From: Cryoendolithus antarcticus
Lineage: Eukaryota; Ascomycota; Dothideomycetes; Cladosporiales; Cladosporiaceae
DNA length: 64,000 bases
Reading direction: 5' to 3'
Assembly (NCBI GenBank): GCA_002077065.1
Contig: NAJO01000020.1
Location: 248,001-312,000, forward strand
Shown: piece by piece, positions 62,337 to 64,000 of the stretch
Layout: the number at the start of each line of letters is the position of its first letter
Position numbering within the stretch: the first letter of the stretch is position 1
Notes under the pieces: model-generated
Told to the model about the DNA's origin: nothing
Database searches by the model: none
Seen by the model: the letters and a program-made list of their open reading frames with translations, nothing else
Translations under genes and position numbers: made by a program

Positions 62337-64000
62337 TGCAGACGTTGTCTCCTCCCAACGCGGCACAGGGAGGATGCTTGCTACTGGTTGCGATGGCAAT
62401 TTACAACGAACCAGATCTGTCTCGCGCCAGTTTCGAGCCTTGGCCAATGTCCTACGGAGAGTCCTGTAACAGTCTTGTCGCTTCAGTACGTGCTTCTATC
62501 TCCTAGGGCTCTTGAATTGCGGCGTGAATGGAATGTTTTGTGTCATTCGCCTTTATCGGCACTGCTAAGCCAGAACAGTACTCACCAATAGCGCCTTGTC
62601 GACAAGGAAAGAATCCTACCTGTGGCTACTTCAGAGTGGTCTTGGCTTCTCGCAGCGACATGTTGCGCGATGCGCTCGCAATTTCAGATGCTCTGCTCTG
62701 CTCTGCTCGGACACCGACTCGTCTAGCTACGCGTGGCCGAATGGCTCCTGATGTATGCCCAGGCTGACTATGCAGGCCAGTAATGTGACGCACTTCGTGC
62801 ATGCACCGATGCAACTGGCACGAAATCAGAAAGTCACGAGACCTGAGCCATATTGCCGAAATCTGGAGCAGAAGATCAGGGTGACAGCTTGAAGAAGGGG
62901 TACCACGATGCCCCGAATTTGCCGATTGCGAATGCCAAGCGACAACGGTGCGAGTCGAAAGATGCAAATGTATCGCGTGAGCTCAACCGCCGCTTGAATG
63001 GTGCATCGGACGATCTGGACCTGACCGTTATGAAGGGCGTCAACGATTGAAGCTGTTGTTCCTCTTGGTTGCACAGACGGGGTCCATCGTGCTTGTCGTC
63101 TAAGTCGGCCGGATGACGAGCCAGAATCTCGAAGACATCAGGTTCCGTCTCTCAGATACACCCACGCAGTGTTCGAGTGTCCATTGCGATTGCTGCCAGA
63201 TGCAAGTATACTGTTGGGTCGAAAAACGCGGAGATTATTCGACTTTGCTGCATGCGACGCAAGTAACGCGTCGGGAAAGGATGATCAAATGGACAAGAGA
63301 AAGGGCGCTGAAGGCAAAGATTCAGTAAAATAAGGCGAGTAGCACAATGAGGAGGCTACGCCGAAGCTGTCGTTGTGATTGCCAAACCTCATTGCTTGGC
63401 CACTTGTTGACTTTGATGCGCAATAGCATGGTCGCAATCGAGCTGCATTGGTCCGAGAGCGGCTACCCAGAGCTTTCTCCGAGCGTCCCAGCCACGTTGT
63501 AGATTGGAACGGCGCAAGCAAACCGTCGCCACGATGCGGTGGATGAGGTATCTTGGGCTTTTACTGGATCGCGGTTCATTGCAGTCCGAAATTATGGCGC
63601 TGGCGCTCGGGATGCAGAGACAAGCGATCAGCGAGGCTGCGGATGATAGGCTTGAAGCACTCAGCTGTACTCATGACGATGCCGTCGTTATGAAAGTGAA
63701 AGAAGGGGGGAAGTCTGCACATGCTTTCGGCGCCATGGCTCCGAAAGCACCGACCTGCTGTGCATCGGCCTCGGCTCAGCTTTGTGCAACGGCATTGAAG
63801 CCCATGGCGTTGATGAAAAACATACGATCTTTCACAGACCCACTGGACTTACTAGCGACTCGGAGCGACGCAAGATGCAATGCAGTCGCAGCGTCCGGCC
63901 GTAGTCAATCTGCCAGGACTGTTATCTTTCTCTGCGGCCGTACGCCCAGCGCCAGTGGCATTAGGTAGAGGGTGCACTGGACAGCGGTGGAGCTCTCTGA
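62337..64000. other. Right-end region without a recognisable gene
   Basis: About 1.6 kb with no coherent coding region. The frame upstream of 62336 may be more of paralogue C. The longest separate open frame (63504-63968, plus) has no domain and odd composition. A CTCTG repeat lies at 62691-62708. A gene could begin beyond the window edge. Confidence 0.35.
62691..62708 (+). repeat. CTCTG tandem repeat
   Basis: Three perfect CTCTG copies plus a partial one. Simple repeat with no assigned function. Confidence 0.6.

Noticed and set aside
63504..63968. 154-codon open frame near the right edge
   Set aside because: No domain and a composition unlike the confident genes; no supporting splice or start context.

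Overview
The window is nuclear DNA from a filamentous ascomycete (Pezizomycotina). The signs are intron-poor protein genes with short GT-AG introns (about 50-90 nt), a five-exon beta-tubulin gene, and families restricted to or typical of such fungi: an RGS-LOV photoreceptor, a fungalysin relic, an M-C-H-type MFS carrier, a secreted Cu-only superoxide dismutase-like protein and TRAPPII Trs65. The mix suggests Dothideomycetes (black-yeast or Capnodiales-like), but that placement is inference. Twenty-eight protein-coding loci were modelled, two of them decayed. I found no tRNA, rRNA, CRISPR array or intact transposon.

Layout. 0-11 kb is dense housekeeping: a secreted SOD-like gene running off or stopping near the left edge, ketosphinganine reductase, Cwf19-like splicing protein, Gpn1/Npa3 GTPase, kinetochore Spc25 and the RNA polymerase I factor Rrn6. 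11-14.8 kb is a 3.85-kb gene-poor stretch leading into a C2H2 zinc-finger regulator (14.8-16.2 kb). 17.3-26 kb holds a POT peptide transporter, the TORC1 regulator Npr3, a small catalase-like haem protein and an RGS-LOV-PAS photoreceptor. 26-31.2 kb contains a broken fungalysin (M36) gene and a GNAT acetyltransferase. 31.4-37.6 kb carries an MFS carrier, a paxillin-like LIM protein and a mitochondrial protein of unknown role.

37.9-57.2 kb is again dense and conserved: beta-tubulin, RNase P subunit Rpp40, the large Golgi/endosome protein Mon2, Sem1/Dss1, Trs65, a secreted GH5 mannanase-like enzyme, a membrane-anchored glutaredoxin, Iml2 and a PhoD-like phosphatase. 57.2-64 kb is the accessory end: three tandem, same-strand paralogues of an unnamed F-box-like family sharing one intron position, the middle one broken, followed by about 1.5 kb with nothing recognisable.

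Genes that may work together: Mon2 and Trs65 (late Golgi/endosome traffic), Ptr2 and Npr3 (peptide uptake and amino-acid control of TORC1, divergent from one intergenic region), Rrn6, Gpn1 and Rpp40 (polymerase function and tRNA processing). Exon boundaries were derived by hand from splice motifs and protein-family continuity, without transcript data. Database searches were not possible, so names rest on recognised family motifs.
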